From the NCBI GenBank assembly GCA_032622095.1, contig CP136064.1, forward strand, positions 2,777,280 through 2,841,279: 64,000 bases of DNA, read 5' to 3'. The translations under genes were made by a program, and so were the position numbers. The notes beneath the pieces are model-generated. The model was not told the DNA's origin and did not search any database. It saw only the letters and a list, made by a program, of their open reading frames with translations. Source of the stretch: Siphonodentalium dalli (taxonomy: Eukaryota; Mollusca; Scaphopoda; Gadilida; Siphonodentaliidae). Positions 11,786 to 24,402 of the stretch are shown here, in pieces; positions within the stretch are counted from its first letter, which is position 1, and the number at the start of each line of letters is the position of its first letter.

Positions 11786-11828
11786 CCCTTCCAAAAAGAA
11801 GCGTGGTGCAGAGGGTGAAACTATGTAG
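11786..11828 (+). CDS. Candidate short terminal exon (lysine-rich tail)
   Basis: A T-rich tract (11740-11783) ends in ATTAG at 11781-11785. The following phase-compatible frame reads PSKKKRGAEGETM and stops at TAG (11826-11828). The tract and acceptor look like a real 3' splice site, and SKKKR is a nuclear-localisation-like basic cluster. The exon is only 14 codons, so this could be chance. No matching upstream exon was identified. Confidence 0.25.
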
Positions 11829-13411
11829 AAGCTGCCAAAGGCACCATTTATACACAACTGGATTTAACATTAACATCACCATACACTAGTGACACAAAGT
11901 TTATTTATCTCTGGCTGCAACAGTGAAGAAAGCAAAGTAAGACATATAAGATGCAGGTATATTAATATTGTCTGTATGCCATTATCTGATTACTAAATCT
12001 GATATTGTACTAATCTGAAATATCTTCAATGTACCAGATATCAGTTAATCACAATTAATTTTTTTTTTTTTTGTGATATAAAAATCACTCGTGTGGAAAT
12101 AGCAGAGTTTTGAATGACTCAATTTGATAAAGATTACCGCATTATGATAATCCTATGAAATGTTCTGATATATAGTCTTTACTACCTTGATTTTTCACGA
12201 TAAATATATAGTCCTATCGAGGTCTTGTGTCTTAAAACTGATTCCAGCAGTGTCTAGTGAATAGTACAACATTAAAACAGAGATAAAACCCACATTCCAG
12301 TAGGAAAAAGCTCTCTGAAAGCATGATATATTCTCCATCACATGTAGGTGTCATAAATTATTTCACAGAGAATAATCAATTGGTTTTGATGAGTATGTGA
12401 CATACATGTAATTCATGCTACTTTTGCAAAGTGTTCTTGTCCAGAATCACCTAGTGATACAAGACATACATGTAGTGTTATCGAACAATCATTGAACATA
12501 GGTCATCTAATAATTCTAAATTCAAATACTAATATTAGGTATTTAAACATGCATACAATTTGTCAGTATTTATACCTGTTTGTTATTGTCAGTATTATGT
12601 TACATGTCATGACTAACATCACTGGATAGTGGTCAGTCTATAAAGAATTCTATGTGGTTAGTTAAACATGGTAAATCCCAAACACGGATTTTATCCATAG
12701 TTCTGTTGTCCCAATTATTTATTTCATGTAATCATCAAAACCAACTGATTACTTTGTTTATGACACACTTTCTACCATTAAGTATAGGTTATAACCCGCT
12801 TTGGTATATGTACAAGAAATACATATCAAGGCGCTTTAGTGCTGTGGTCTGTATTTATTGCACATACCGGTATACTCAAGCGGGTTATAACATATTTATA
12901 AACCGATTCACACCAAGAGGAAAGGCGAATTGAACCAAATACGATGTTTACCTCTCAATTACCATTCAATTAAATGTTAACTGAATGGTTTGTGGTGTTA
13001 CATATTGCTGTTGAATAATTAGTCAAATGCTAGACAATCGGATGATTTGCATCAGCATTATTTATCAGCATTGATAAATCATTTTGTCTCCGAATTTTTT
13101 TTACTGATGACGCGTTTCCTGATAAAACAGATTCTTCATTTTGATAAAAAACTGTTTCGTCTTTTAAGCTTAGCTTTTGTCTTGTTGTTATAATGGAATT
13201 ATCATTCAGAAAACAGGAGGCATTATTCCGGTAGTGTTCAGACTCCGATGTAACTATTCCACATTGCACGAAGTTAGTGTGATGATATATCACCGGCATT
13301 CATGACAAAAGATTTCAGCAAACCTTTGAATAATGCTTGCATTTTCCATGCATATGCATGTATATGTTAACAGTTTGCGGAATGTTCTCAATGTTATCAT
13401 TCTAAAGATCA
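11829..13411. other. Stretch without recognised gene
   Basis: AT-rich DNA with poly-T at about 12060. A small inverted repeat lies at 12788-12891: GTTATAACCCGCTT and its complement about 90 bp apart, possibly a degenerate short TIR element. A minus-strand frame of 89 codons at 13030-13299 has protein-like, polar composition, but an in-frame stop directly precedes its Met and no convincing acceptor is seen. Confidence 0.5.
12788..12891. repeat. Short inverted repeat, 14-bp ends
   Basis: GTTATAACCCGCTT at about 12788 pairs with AAGCGGGTTATAAC ending at 12891. Inner partial matches (TTGGTATATG with CATACCGGTATA) extend the symmetry. It could be a tiny MITE; no target duplication was found. Confidence 0.5.
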
Positions 13412-13415
13412 TTAA

Positions 13416-14194
13416 AGGGGAAGGAAACTATCGCATAACGAAAAGGCATGTGTATCAAGCAAGCTGTTCTCTGTTTGTGTGTAAAGTTTCAGTGCAAATC
13501 TCCGCACATGATCGGAGATATGGCATCTGAAACTAACCCGCACAAGCAATTACGCCCGTAAATTGATGCCGCCATTTTAAAAGAAATATTATCTCCCTTT
13601 ATAGTTTGTGACGTACGGGCCTCACTTGGTTGTTTAACGCTAAGCTGTATCGCGTACGGTAGTCTGTTTTTTTATATGAAAAAATAAATAAAACAGCAGA
13701 TTGAATGCTTGTTGTGTGCAATACATGATTGTCTGTTGTTAATAAATTAAAGTTTAGTTCGCAAAAGATTATTTTTCTGTCATATTTGCACATGTAGAAG
13801 TCATTTGAGTTTGATCAAGATTGTCACATTCAAATCTTATGCGACCATTAACTGGCCGTAAATTAGTTGTTCAAAATTATAACTTAAATAATTGTGGCTT
13901 ATAATACATGTACATGTGTGTATATTCTTCAATGGGCCGTGGTTAACAAACAAACACGCCAAAATGATTTTAGTTTGATAACCTTTATAGATATCTGTAC
14001 TAAGGATGAGTAACGCGAAGTGAGGCCATGACGTCGCGATCTTATAAATATGGACGCGCCATAATTAGCGGGAGTTTTGAATTAAGCGATGTGATATCGT
14101 TGTGTTTGAGCATAACTGAGAGGTGTTTTAATCTACCATGGTTGATATACTAAATATATTAATGGCCTGATTCTTCCGAGGGTTTCCTTCCCCT
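13416..14194. mobile_element. 779-bp TTAA-flanked piggyBac-like non-autonomous element
   Basis: TTAA occurs at 13412-13415 and 14195-14198. The ends between them are AGGGGAAGGAAAC at the left and its reverse complement (with GTTTCCTTCCCCT) at the right. TTAA target duplication is characteristic of the piggyBac superfamily. TIR identity is about 17 bp, after which the arms diverge. The interior has CpG-containing words and no transposase. It is probably mobilised in trans. Confidence 0.75.
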
Positions 14195-14198
14195 TTAA

Positions 14199-14754
14199 GT
14201 AATTATTGTGGATTATACATTACAAAGAGGTTTAGATTTCATTAGTTTAATTCCAATCACCCGCCCCTCCCAACAAACCAAAAAATATTCAATCGAAAGT
14301 GTTGGGCCCCACACATGCAGCCCACCACATTGTCTGCTAATAAAAGTATGATCCATGTTTAACTTCCCGAGTGACCAAGAAATTCTTATAAATAACTTAT
14401 TGATGTGTAATCAATTCTCATAATAATTACATCCACCTTCCATAGTATTTTGTCTTTGAATATGATAATTATGTTATAAGTGGTATATTTCTGTATATGC
14501 AATGCGGTATTTATGAACAATTTGTTCTGATCACTAATTAACTTAATCGTAAATATCTTAAAATAAATCATATTATATAGAATGTTATGGGAAAAAAAAA
14601 GACAATATATTTTGAAGTTTTAAGCTTTTCACTAATAAAACAATGTCAAATAGAGATAAAATAATAACTTAAAAGGGACTTCACCAGTGAAGGTGAAGTT
14701 TAATTGTGATTCTATGAAGCATCGATCTATATTTAATTTAATATACGTCGATGT
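14199..14754. other. AT-rich spacer, no gene seen
   Basis: Very AT-rich DNA between the TTAA-flanked element and the first long inverted-repeat element. Only short accidental frames are visible. Confidence 0.5.
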
Positions 14755-15357
14755 ATGAAGAATAGAATCGCTGGAGAGATTAACTGAGATAGCAGCACTG
14801 CGCATGTGTCCACGACAACACCTCATTCTTAGAAGCCTGTGTCTATTATTGATCTATAGTAAAGCTGGAGGGATCCCACCCATGGTGGGGTATGTAGAGG
14901 AGCGGCCAAATGCCAAAAGTGATCAAATACCCCTACCCTCGGTAGAACAAGTTGAAACCAACTTTTTCTGGATGAACAGATATACACAATTGGTTAAAAG
15001 TTAAGCACATCACCAAAAACAGAACGTTCTATTTGTTATTATGGGGTACATGGTGATACTAGATTAGAACGTTCTTATTTGTTTCAGATTTCACGACGTC
15101 ATGGTAGAGAATGTAACGTTCTGCATAAAAAAATCATGACGATTCAGAGAAACTCTCACCCGTCAACTCGGTACAAAATTAGCACACTCGACCTAGCTTA
15201 CCATGTCATATACGTTTGGAAAGACTGGAGTTTTTTATACCGGGAGGTATTAACTTTATTATCCTGTCTCTACAAATATTGCATTAATAGGCAAAAACTT
15301 AACCCTCCCCAATGTCATAAAATGCTGAGTATAGCCATCGCCGGGGATTGGATCCCA

Positions 15358-16160
15358 GAATGAGAGAATATTGCGTAGTATTTGCTTTTATTTAGTGTAG
15401 ACACAACAAGTGTAAAATGCGAATTTCCAACCATATTCACTATTAGAAGAGTATCAAAATCCAAGATGGCGTCCAACATGGCTGTCAGTTTTTATTTTAA
15501 GACTTTCTGAAGCGACATACGAAAAATCCAAAAAAACATATCAAACATTAATTTGACCATATTTTCATCTCCATCCAGTGTCTTAAAATTTGAAATAAAG
15601 TTATCGCTTAGGATTGGAACCATGAATGATAGCATGATGCGGAGTATTATGTTTTATTTAATGTAGAACACACATACAAAGCGACAGGTATCAACTTTCA
15701 TCCATATTCACTGTTACAGAGTATGAAACTACAAGATGGCGTCCAATATGGCTTCCAATTTGAATTGTACCTCTTAGCGAACGGTCATACGAACGAAATA
15801 TAAAGGGGACGTTCCTGTGGCATATTGTATATCATTGAAGTGACCACATAGACGATAATTCATATGGAACAGTAGTTTCACCATTAGTCCATCTTATCAG
15901 TTGGAGAATTAATAAACAAAAACTTAACCACCACCCAGTCACAAACGTCCACATAATGGCGGCATTTGTGTCTATAGTCCAGAATGCAAAGAACTAAGCA
16001 AATCGTTTGGAATTACTTTGTGTTGAATAAAACGAAGAAACATAAAATGTAAAATTTGCATCCACATCTGGTCTTAGGAGACAACCAAAATCCAAGATGA
16101 TGCCCAACATGACGGCCAATTCTAATGTCAATGTGAACAATGAATACAAAAGCCGGTCAA
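15358..16160 (+). repeat. Three tandem units with AAGATGGC words
   Basis: Units begin near 15358, 15623 and 15980. Each has GCG.AGTATT/TTATTTA.TGTAGA, then CATATTCACTRTTA, then AAATCCAAGATGGCGTCCAACATGG or a variant. The first unit belongs to the left arm of IR1 and the others lie in its interior. The organisation is shared with the arms of the second inverted-repeat element at 59.4-64 kb. Confidence 0.65.
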
Positions 16161-16199
16161 AATTGATCATATGGCAGTTGTATGTTGTGTTTGAGTGAT

Positions 16200-18655
16200 G
16201 GTGGTAAGATTTTTTTTCAGATAAAGCTTTGACATGGCTGTCTCAAATTAACTTCCTTAAACTGTCGATCAGCTCTGTACGGGTGGGTAAACCGTGTCTT
16301 TCATGTTGCCATTGGTTTGGTAGTATCCTACATCAGGTTCCAAATGTCACACCCTTAACTATGATGCAGGTGTGATGTCAGGATTAATACTGGATGGTAA
16401 TTTGCATTTGTTGAATGTTTAGTTTGTTTTGTTTAGCAATTATCAGGAACTTTATATCAAATATTTGGAGAAAGACAAATCAACCAAAATAAAAAAACTC
16501 TTAGCGAAATTACGAGAATTACTTAAATAGTTTAATTTGCTGAATCATGTATCGTGTATCGATCTCCAATGTGCATTGCGACTATTGTTTGACACATTTC
16601 ATGTCATTTTGAGACGTTAAGTAAGTAAAGCATTAACAATATGTAGACAACTAGTAATAATAGAGGATGGTCATTAACCGTTACAGATAATCATGCACTC
16701 GATGCGGTACGAAGTGATGTTGTAATGTTCAACACTAACATATGACTATCATTAATATATTGTGATAGTCTTGAATGTGTAGTCCTCCTTAACATGTTCT
16801 TTCCACCAACATTTTCAGAGAGCCTTGGAACAGTTTTGGCCAAATGAAACATTAAATAACAGAATCACTATCTGTTGATATATGCAGTAACACAAAAAAC
16901 TAAAATGGCATACATTTTGAAATCCAGCAAATAAGATATCTAATTGACCTCTGGTTTTGGGAAAGTGGGATATGAGTCCACGAGAAATCTAATGTTCACA
17001 CATCATAGTAACTACCTATTAACATACCACAGAATTTATCATCGCACACACATAATGCTTTTTAATGACATAACATGGGACCACAATGTCCATATAATGC
17101 AAGCAGCGTAACAATAGGTTATAAATAGGCGTTATAGTGGTCGATAGGTTGCTGCTTTGTATAATCGTCCGAGTTTCGGCTTAGCGTCAAACAAGAGAAC
17201 AACACCGCATACCTATGCATATAAGTTGTTCTCGCCATATGTTGCTTGATGTGTATGTTATTTCCCGTACATTGATATTTTAGTCTCGACTAATATGTGA
17301 GTTAAATTGTTGTGAATGTCAATCGGATACATATATGTTACAAACAGAAGATATTGAGTTTCCGGGCTAGACTAATTGAAATTGAATCTTCTATATCTCC
17401 GGCGGATATCATATCTGTATTAGTTTTTAGGGACGTGGGTCCGGACTACATGTATAGTAATATCTCTCATGCTAATACATTTTATTGATACATAGGTGAT
17501 AGTGTGATAATCTCCACTGAATGTTGGTGTTGCATTTATGATTGCCGTTATAATTATAATCACAATCACGCATCTCACTAGCAAACCAGAATGTCACTAA
17601 AAAGTTGTTTTGTCCACGTTTTTTTTTAGTCAGGTGGCATTTGAAATGGATAAAATGGTAAGCAATGCAAAACTGTAGGCTAGTAGCAAATGTAAACACA
17701 ATTGAAATGGCGACAGGCATAAGGCAATTCACAATAACAGTAGTCATTAGTCTTGATATATAGATATTAAAATTTTGTTTATGGTTTGGTCTATGGCGAC
17801 TAGGCCATATCACGGCATACATTATATTCTTATGGGTGGTGGAAAGACAGCGTCGATCTTACCACGGATTCAATATACTCAGTCCACACATAAACCACCT
17901 ACCCCCAAACTGGCACAGATATTCAAAAGTAATTTCACTGAACATGGACCTCATATCAGTGTTGCTGATCGGAATTCATAGCACCTTCGTCGTTGATCTA
18001 GTGTTTTAGGGGATACATGTGCTAGTACATGTAACTGAGTGTAAGTCAGAGTGATGTAATCAACTCAAAATCACTGGCATATAGTGTTGTGCTCTTGTTC
18101 GCCCAGTAGAGTCCTTTGCATTTCTCAAGAAAACCTGGACATGCCATGCTCAAGTGCCCATTGCTGTAAATGCATAGATTGACATTGTATGACTCATATT
18201 CAATGAAAATGTGGGAATTATAAATGTATTTCTCAGATCCATCTTCAATATGTCTTTATAAACATGTTTATCACTGGAGGCATGTTTGACCTCTAGTCAC
18301 CGAACGTTAATTGAATGGTTGGCTATCAGAGTCATGTAGTTGTTATAATTGATAAAAGCAAATGTTGCTCATCTTTATGAAGATAACATATATGTTGATG
18401 TTATTGCATTCCAAAATATTATTATTGAAAAGTTAATTTATCGCGTAATACCTGCAATCAACTACTGGCACTACAGCGAACAAACATTTCCCGTATTTGT
18501 TTTTGAGACATGACAAAGCTCATCTGATTGATAATATGCTGAATCTGAATTAAAGCTGAATCTAATGTTTGATATGAAATATTCTATGTTGTCAGAACAA
18601 TGATATATAATATACCACTGGGGATGTTGATTTTCTGTATTTGTCGTATGCCCGT
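16200..18655. other. Interior of IR1, no recognised gene
   Basis: Short frames on both strands (for example a 116-codon minus frame at 17472-17822 with hydrophobic runs) have no recognisable domain. If the element is autonomous, any transposase here is too decayed, or too intron-split, for me to recognise. Confidence 0.4.
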
Positions 18656-19829
18656 TCACTAAGTTTTAAAATTAAAATTGGCCGCCATATTGAATGCCAT
18701 CTTGGATTATGATACTGTTCTAATAACAAATCTGGATTAAATAAAACAAAATACTGCGCATTATACGATCATTCGTGGTTCCAATCCCAGGCAACAACTT
18801 TAGTTAGAATTTTATGACATTGAACGGTGGAATAAAATTTTGACTATTATTTTACCAATTGACAAGATGTATTTTTTGAAGCAGAAGCAGAACATTACAT
18901 TCTCTACCATGAATCCATGATGTTGAGAAATCTAAAATAAACCTGAAAAAATAAGAATGTTCCAATCTAGTATCATCATGTACACCATAACAACAAATAG
19001 AACATTCTGTTTTTGGTGATGTGATTAACTTTCAATCATTTGAGTATAGCTGGTCAACCGCTGAAAACAGGCTAATTTTTTGGTAGGGTACCTTCACAAA
19101 TAGTCTTACCATACATACATGTAGCTGCCACCAATTCCGGTAAGGCCAATAATCATTTTCATAAATGATATATATTAATTTACCTTCCAGAAAATGTTGG
19201 TTTCAACTTGTTCTACTAAGGGTAGGGGTATCTCAAAAACTAAGGCCCTTTTTGGATTTGGCCTCTCCCCTGATTGGGCGAGCGGCAGTTGATCACTCCA
19301 GTGATTCTATACCTACTGTATACACAATCATGGATTCAAGTAATATTAGAGAGTGCCACATGTAAGTTTTCGATCGATATACACTATTTGGTTTGAATAT
19401 TGTTTCATTCTTCGAACAGTCTGACAAATGACATCTTCATGCATTCAAACCATTCTATTTTGTATCTTTGCTTGTAATAGCCGGGCAAGGGTTTCTGGCA
19501 TCTGGGTTTTTAGTCACAACTGAAATAGAAAATAATTCAGAATTAGAACAAAGAGCGCAAATCCCTATAAAAATCACCTTTGATGCGTATTCTGATACAT
19601 GGTGTATATTCATATTATGAGGATGAGAGTGCTACTAAAAACGGCAGATAATGCTTTTTTATTGAATGTTAGAGTATGAAAGGCTTTTATTTGGAAATAA
19701 CAATGTTAATCATGTCATTGATGCATTTGGCTTATAACAATAAAAATACTACTCTCAGCTACCTCCCTCACCATCCAAAGAGATCATCAGTATAAAAATG
19801 TTCAATATGAATCAAGTTATCAGTTAATT

Positions 19830-19950
19830 TTGATTTTATTTGGAATTTTCTGGTATTACATAATTACAATCAACTGGGACATTTTACAGGCTATTTTTAG
19901 AACAGGTCTGTCATCAAACTTAAGGCGATGTCAGATAGAGATAGACCTCT
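19830..19950 (+). repeat. Dispersed repeat, related to 51980-52070
   Basis: Both places share AACTGGGACA/TTAATTGGGACAC, CTATTTTTAGAACAG and (A)GCGAT.TCA.ATA.AGATAG in the same order and orientation. Divergence is high (about 70% identity by eye). The family is unknown. Confidence 0.45.
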
Positions 19951-20176
19951 CCCACTTGCCATGCTCCATACATTTCCATGAGTCTCACGAAAAGTTTAGA
20001 GCGAGAGAACTATATCTCTATCCAAAATCTAAAGGTATAAAATCATGAAAATAAATGTATCCAGAGTAAACAATTTAGCTATGTTATAATGACAATGTAA
20101 TGGCTTAACATAATTAGGGATAGATTCTTTCAATTGATTAGAACATGCAGGACCTTCTAGGATTCTTGGGATCTTA

Positions 20177-20915
20177 ATTATACCCCCACTTTCAAAGAAA
20201 ATTGTGGGTATAATGGATTGACTGCATCTGTCCGTCCATCACACTTTCTACCTCCATGTGTCCGTCCGTCCGTCCATCCGACCTCATAACTCGAACAACT
20301 ATGAAATGATTTCAATCATTTTGTATGCAATCTCCTTAAGACAGCCTCTCCGCATGATGCTAATTGCGGTGCGGTCCGACTTTCTTTTTTTAAGTTACGC
20401 CTTACTTTTCGACTTATTTTGACTTAGAAAATTCTGTCCGATTTAATAACTTTTAACAAATATGAACCGATTTCAATAATTTTTGGTATGCATGCTTCTT
20501 ACAACACTCTCCCTACATGATGTTTCTCAGGGTTGGCTCGGACTGTATTTCCTAACATTACACTTCATTTTCGACTTATTTTGACTCAGAACATTTTGTC
20601 CAAATATTTTCCCTGGAGTTGTGTGCCTTCTTAGCAGAAGTTTGGTTTGACTGACAAAACACTCGACAAAAGCCATCTTAGATGTTAAGGTTGCGTTAAA
20701 TTTTCTACCCTTTTTTGGGTTTCTGCAATCATCCGAACAAATATGAACCAATTTGAATATTTTTTTCTGTACAAGCTTCTTGCGACACCATATCGATATT
20801 ATTAATCCAAAAATTTTCTTTAAAGTTAAAAATCTTTTTTGTTGTGTTTACGGATAATGCGGGTTGAATTTGCCACGGTGGGGGTATGCTAGCATGCGAG
20901 TGCACACCTCTTGTT
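20177..20915 (+). mobile_element. Mollusc dispersed repeat with (GTCC)n and a CACACCTCTTGTTA end
   Basis: It starts near TTATACCCCCACTTTC, has TGTCCGTCCGTCCG at about 20260, two internal units with TTTTCGACTTATTTTGACT and AACAAATATGAACC, then ends in TGCACACCTCTTGTTA. The same 3' end occurs at 30170-30185. Such units, with a microsatellite and ~160-bp core repeats, resemble oyster 'pearl'-type mobile elements, which are considered Helitron-like. There is no coding capacity, and the family assignment is by resemblance. Confidence 0.55.
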
Positions 20916-21254
20916 AGATCATGATTCAAATGCCTCGGTCCCTCAACCAATTTTCTTTGTGTAAATGCTTGAAACATCGGTAATCGTTTCCAATGGCCGT
21001 ATCCATCCCATGTTAATTTATAAATTGGACATATTCAGACATTCTAAGATTTTTTTTGAAGTCTCTGTGCATATCCTAAAATTCCTCTTAAAAACACTCA
21101 TTACAAAGTTATTCATTACTAATTCAGCACTTGCTGACGTGTACAGTGATGTTAGTTCATGATCTCAATGAAGTTGAATGAACTATAAATTTAGAGCCAC
21201 ATGGTGGTTTACACTCCAAAATACACCTAATATTTTGCTTTCAAATTTTTCGCA

Positions 21255-21390
21255 GTATCACAATAGGTTAATAAATACCACTGTGTAGGAACTGTTACAT
21301 CGGAAGTCGTTCTATCACCGGTATTGTGATGGTTCTTGCCTGATTTAATACGGTTCCTGATGATTGAAAATAATCATTTTTGTGACAAAA
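21255..21390 (-). repeat. Inverted copy of the repeat at 29228-29330
   Basis: Read on the minus strand this gives ATCAGGAACCGT..AAATCAG.CAAGAACC, ATCACAA.CCGG.GATAGAACGA and TTCCGATGTAACAGTTCCTA. The same order is seen on the plus strand at 29228-29330, 8 kb away. Similarity is about 85%. Confidence 0.7.
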
Positions 21391-23427
21391 TCACGCATAA
21401 TTATAGATATCTTGAATATATTATACTTTCCTGAATGAACAGAGGCTGCAGAAGTGCCGTGTTATTGAAACCTGAACTCTTGACCACAATTAACTCGGTA
21501 TTAGCGAGCTAACGCGTAAATATCAACATGTTATCACTGAAAATCAAACCACGTGGACGCAATTTCTTTGTTTTTCGTGGCGTTTAAAATATGAAACGCA
21601 TTCTGAAGACAAACACTGACTATAAAATATACCCGTGTTATTCTTTTGTAAATTAGCTGAGAAAGTATCCCGATAGGGGTTGATAATTGGGAGCTGTCAC
21701 CTCCTAATCAACACGGGTGCATGTTACGGTTCTATTTCAAACCAATCATGGCTGTGACGGTTCTGTACATGAGATTTATTCAAACGATTTCTGCACTTTG
21801 GTCCGAAAATCGTCTTGTGTATCTGACATTTTAAACCAGATAATGACTGTAGCTTATGTAAATTGCATAATAGAACAGGTATATTAAGAAATAACACAAT
21901 AAATGCCTAATACGGGAGATTAAGTGACATTAATAGGCAGAAATAAAATATTGAAAGTCCCGATGAGTATAGTATCATAATCATGCCCGCCTATATAAAG
22001 ACCAATGGTAATATAAATCTACTCTCATGAGAATATGAGATGTTCTATTCATTTACTTAATCTGGGCATTATTGAAAGATCCAGGTGTGACAATATTTCA
22101 ATGCCTCGCGCCATCATATTTCCGCCAAAGGAAGCCCTCACACTGAACTATATGGATAGATGTCCTGCGTTTGTAAACCATAGCAGAAAAGGGGTTAACT
22201 TTTTGGTGGTCGCCTACGGTCACTCACGGTCTTCACTCTTCAATGGCTTGCCTCGGAATCAGTCACGCATGCGCAGTCCCAATATAATTCACTGTACAGA
22301 TTGAATTAGCCAGTTTATTTTTCTGCTACCAACCGAACGGATCTAAGGGAGTATTTTTCCGAATTTGTCGTTTAACAATAGCGACAAATTCAATTTATCG
22401 ATACAATAATTACTGGTCGCCTACGCGTTCGTTTTTATAATTATCGTTTCGAATTCACGGACCGTTTCGTTTCAAACATATAATGGTTCGTGTTTTTCGA
22501 ACAGGCGGCGAACTTAAAAACAATTTATCGAATATGAAAATCAACATTTCGCCATAATTAGCCGCCATTTCAAGGCCTTACGAGGCGCACAGATTATTGT
22601 GAGAAATACATCTAATGGAATTATTATAGCACCTATATAAAGGTATGATAGAATTTGTCAGATATCAAAAAATGCCACGTGATTCGCCGCCGGAAGTATC
22701 CTAATTTCGTGGGAATTATTTTGACGTTTTAATGCGTGGAAATTTATTTAGCAATAATTCCATCGCTACTGACGCTATCTCTCGTCATGTTATGAACAAC
22801 GTGCTTTCACATAATACTATGTTGTTTTATGTTTCAATACAAATGATCCAGATGTGTTAATCACGTTTGACCTTGAAGTTGATTACAATCTACACAAGAA
22901 TACTGACAGTTGATTAGATCTTGGTTTATCAATGTCACATGCATAACAATAACTTCATATGACAGTAGTACCGTAGTGCTACGAATAAAATCTCAGCCAT
23001 GTCATAGATGTATGTCGATTAATAGCTACCTTGTATATAGGTCTAATGAACAATAGCTGCGATTATACACCAGCCGGTTCAGCAAGCCGGTCTGAACTGG
23101 TGGGCTTGTAAATTTCTGAGAAGGATCCAGGGATGTTTTTCTACCTGTTACAGGTTTGGGCGCTCAAACTCTGGAGACCCTGGGGATAGTAATTATTCAA
23201 GTTGGTTCTCCATTATTTCAACGAAATTTTCTATAATTCAACAACTAAACATGAAAATCGGATAAGATATAGAGCCTTTATTTGCACCATCTCTGGATCC
23301 TTCCCAGGTAGTATTTCTCGGTCGGATCTCTTCTCGGGCAGGAACAGTTCACGCTCCCCAGATTATGCCTCGGCATTCAATCAATTAGTGGGGAGGCGAT
23401 GCCGGGGTACTTGGGACCCCCAGGACA

Positions 23428-24152
23428 TTTAGTCCCACACCGGCGCGAGCGGTTCTGTGTGCTGAAGTTGCCAAATCGAGTGCGAACGTAACGACACCGG
23501 CTGGGCGGCCTACGGCGACTTCAGCATAGGGCAGTGGCCCTACCCATGAGGTAGCAAGTCCGGTCCCCCTGGTCACGATCTCTCTAAAGACACGGCCTTG
23601 CCTGCCTCTCAGCCGTCTTGGTGTTTCTGCTGCAATGGCCTCTACCCATCGTTCTGCTTGGACAGGACATTCAGCTTGGTCGGGACCACCTGCATTTGGG
23701 GGGGGGCTCACCCCGGTCCGATCGCTCCACCTCCTTCCGGTTATCAGAAAAAAACAGTTTTGGCTATGGGATTCTTCATTTCGACACTGGACTCCAAAAT
23801 TGGAACTCAGTTTATCAGCCTTTTGCTCAAGCAGTTGGCCGTAGTTTAAAAATTCCATGGGAGGTATTTACACCTCGATTGAGCCATCGCCGGAATGGGC
23901 CTCCCTCTAGTGTTTTTGTCGTCCATTATGGACATTGCAGGTCGTTCCGACGCTAGGGCAGGGAGCGACATGCTATCCTTACACCCCAAGGCGTCTGAGG
24001 CTTTCGATGACGATCCGTCTGCGCACAATACGTCAGACTGTGGGTCTTTTCGGTCGTCACAGTCTGGCATCGGTAAGGCAGAAGCTGCGGATCGTGATTT
24101 CCTATCCACGGATTATCTCATCTATAGGCTTCTTCCTACTGAACTATGAACT
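23428..24152 (+). pseudogene. Degenerate Pro/Ser-rich (gag-like?) reading frame inside element A
   Basis: From about 23430 one plus-strand frame gives a compositionally protein-like Ala/Thr/Pro-rich stretch (for example TTPAGRPTATSA) interrupted by one TAG, continuing through MASTHRSAWTGHSAW and SGPPAFGGG to a G run at about 23699-23707 where frames change. A further frame (23895-24149) holds an acidic Ser-rich segment (SEAFDDDPSAHNTSDCGS). A divergent second copy of the region is at 25690-26060. Composition and decay suggest an old retroelement gag or a similar structural ORF, but no nucleocapsid CCHC, protease or RT motif is seen. The opposite-strand 157-codon frame is regarded as a shadow. 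Confidence 0.35.
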
Positions 24153-24402
24153 CTCAAGCCCTCCTGGCACGCCCTGCGCACTCGTACCACCGTCTTCAAA
24201 ATTCATCGAGAACTCGATCTATCTTACCTGTGATATACATTTCATAGGTAAGGTACACGACCCGCGACGTGCGTGTACGTTTATTACAGACACAAGAGTA
24301 CATCTCATGGCTCTTCATACTCCTATTACCAATATCAATTTGATTATCTGGCACATGGTAATAAAATTAACAGGGCACTGCACGCCTATAGACAATAACG
24401 CG

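Larger units (their letters stand above)
14755..19325. mobile_element. Long inverted-repeat element IR1 (~4.6 kb)
   Basis: The left arm (about 14755-15530) and the right arm (about 18660-19325) are reverse complements. Matched pairs include AGAACAAGTTGAAACCAAC (14944) with GTTGGTTTCAACTTGTTCT (19196); ACATCACCAAAAACAGAACG (15006) with its near-complement at about 19005-19025; and AAATCCAAGATGGC (15460) with GCCATCTTGGATT (18697). Identity is about 75-80% with indels; about 140 bp is extra in the left arm. The interior carries three tandem ~300-bp units bearing an AAGATGGC-like word (about 15358, 15623, 15980). No transposase was recognised. The outer boundaries are approximate, and no target duplication was found. 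Confidence 0.65.

Noticed and set aside
17472-17822. 116-codon minus ORF with hydrophobic runs, considered a membrane receptor fragment
   Set aside because: No conserved receptor motif; inside IR1; the hydrophobicity follows from AT-rich codons.
23385-23858. 157-codon minus-strand ORF
   Set aside because: Lies opposite the GC-rich Pro/Ser-rich plus frames of element A; antisense openness is expected from the base composition.
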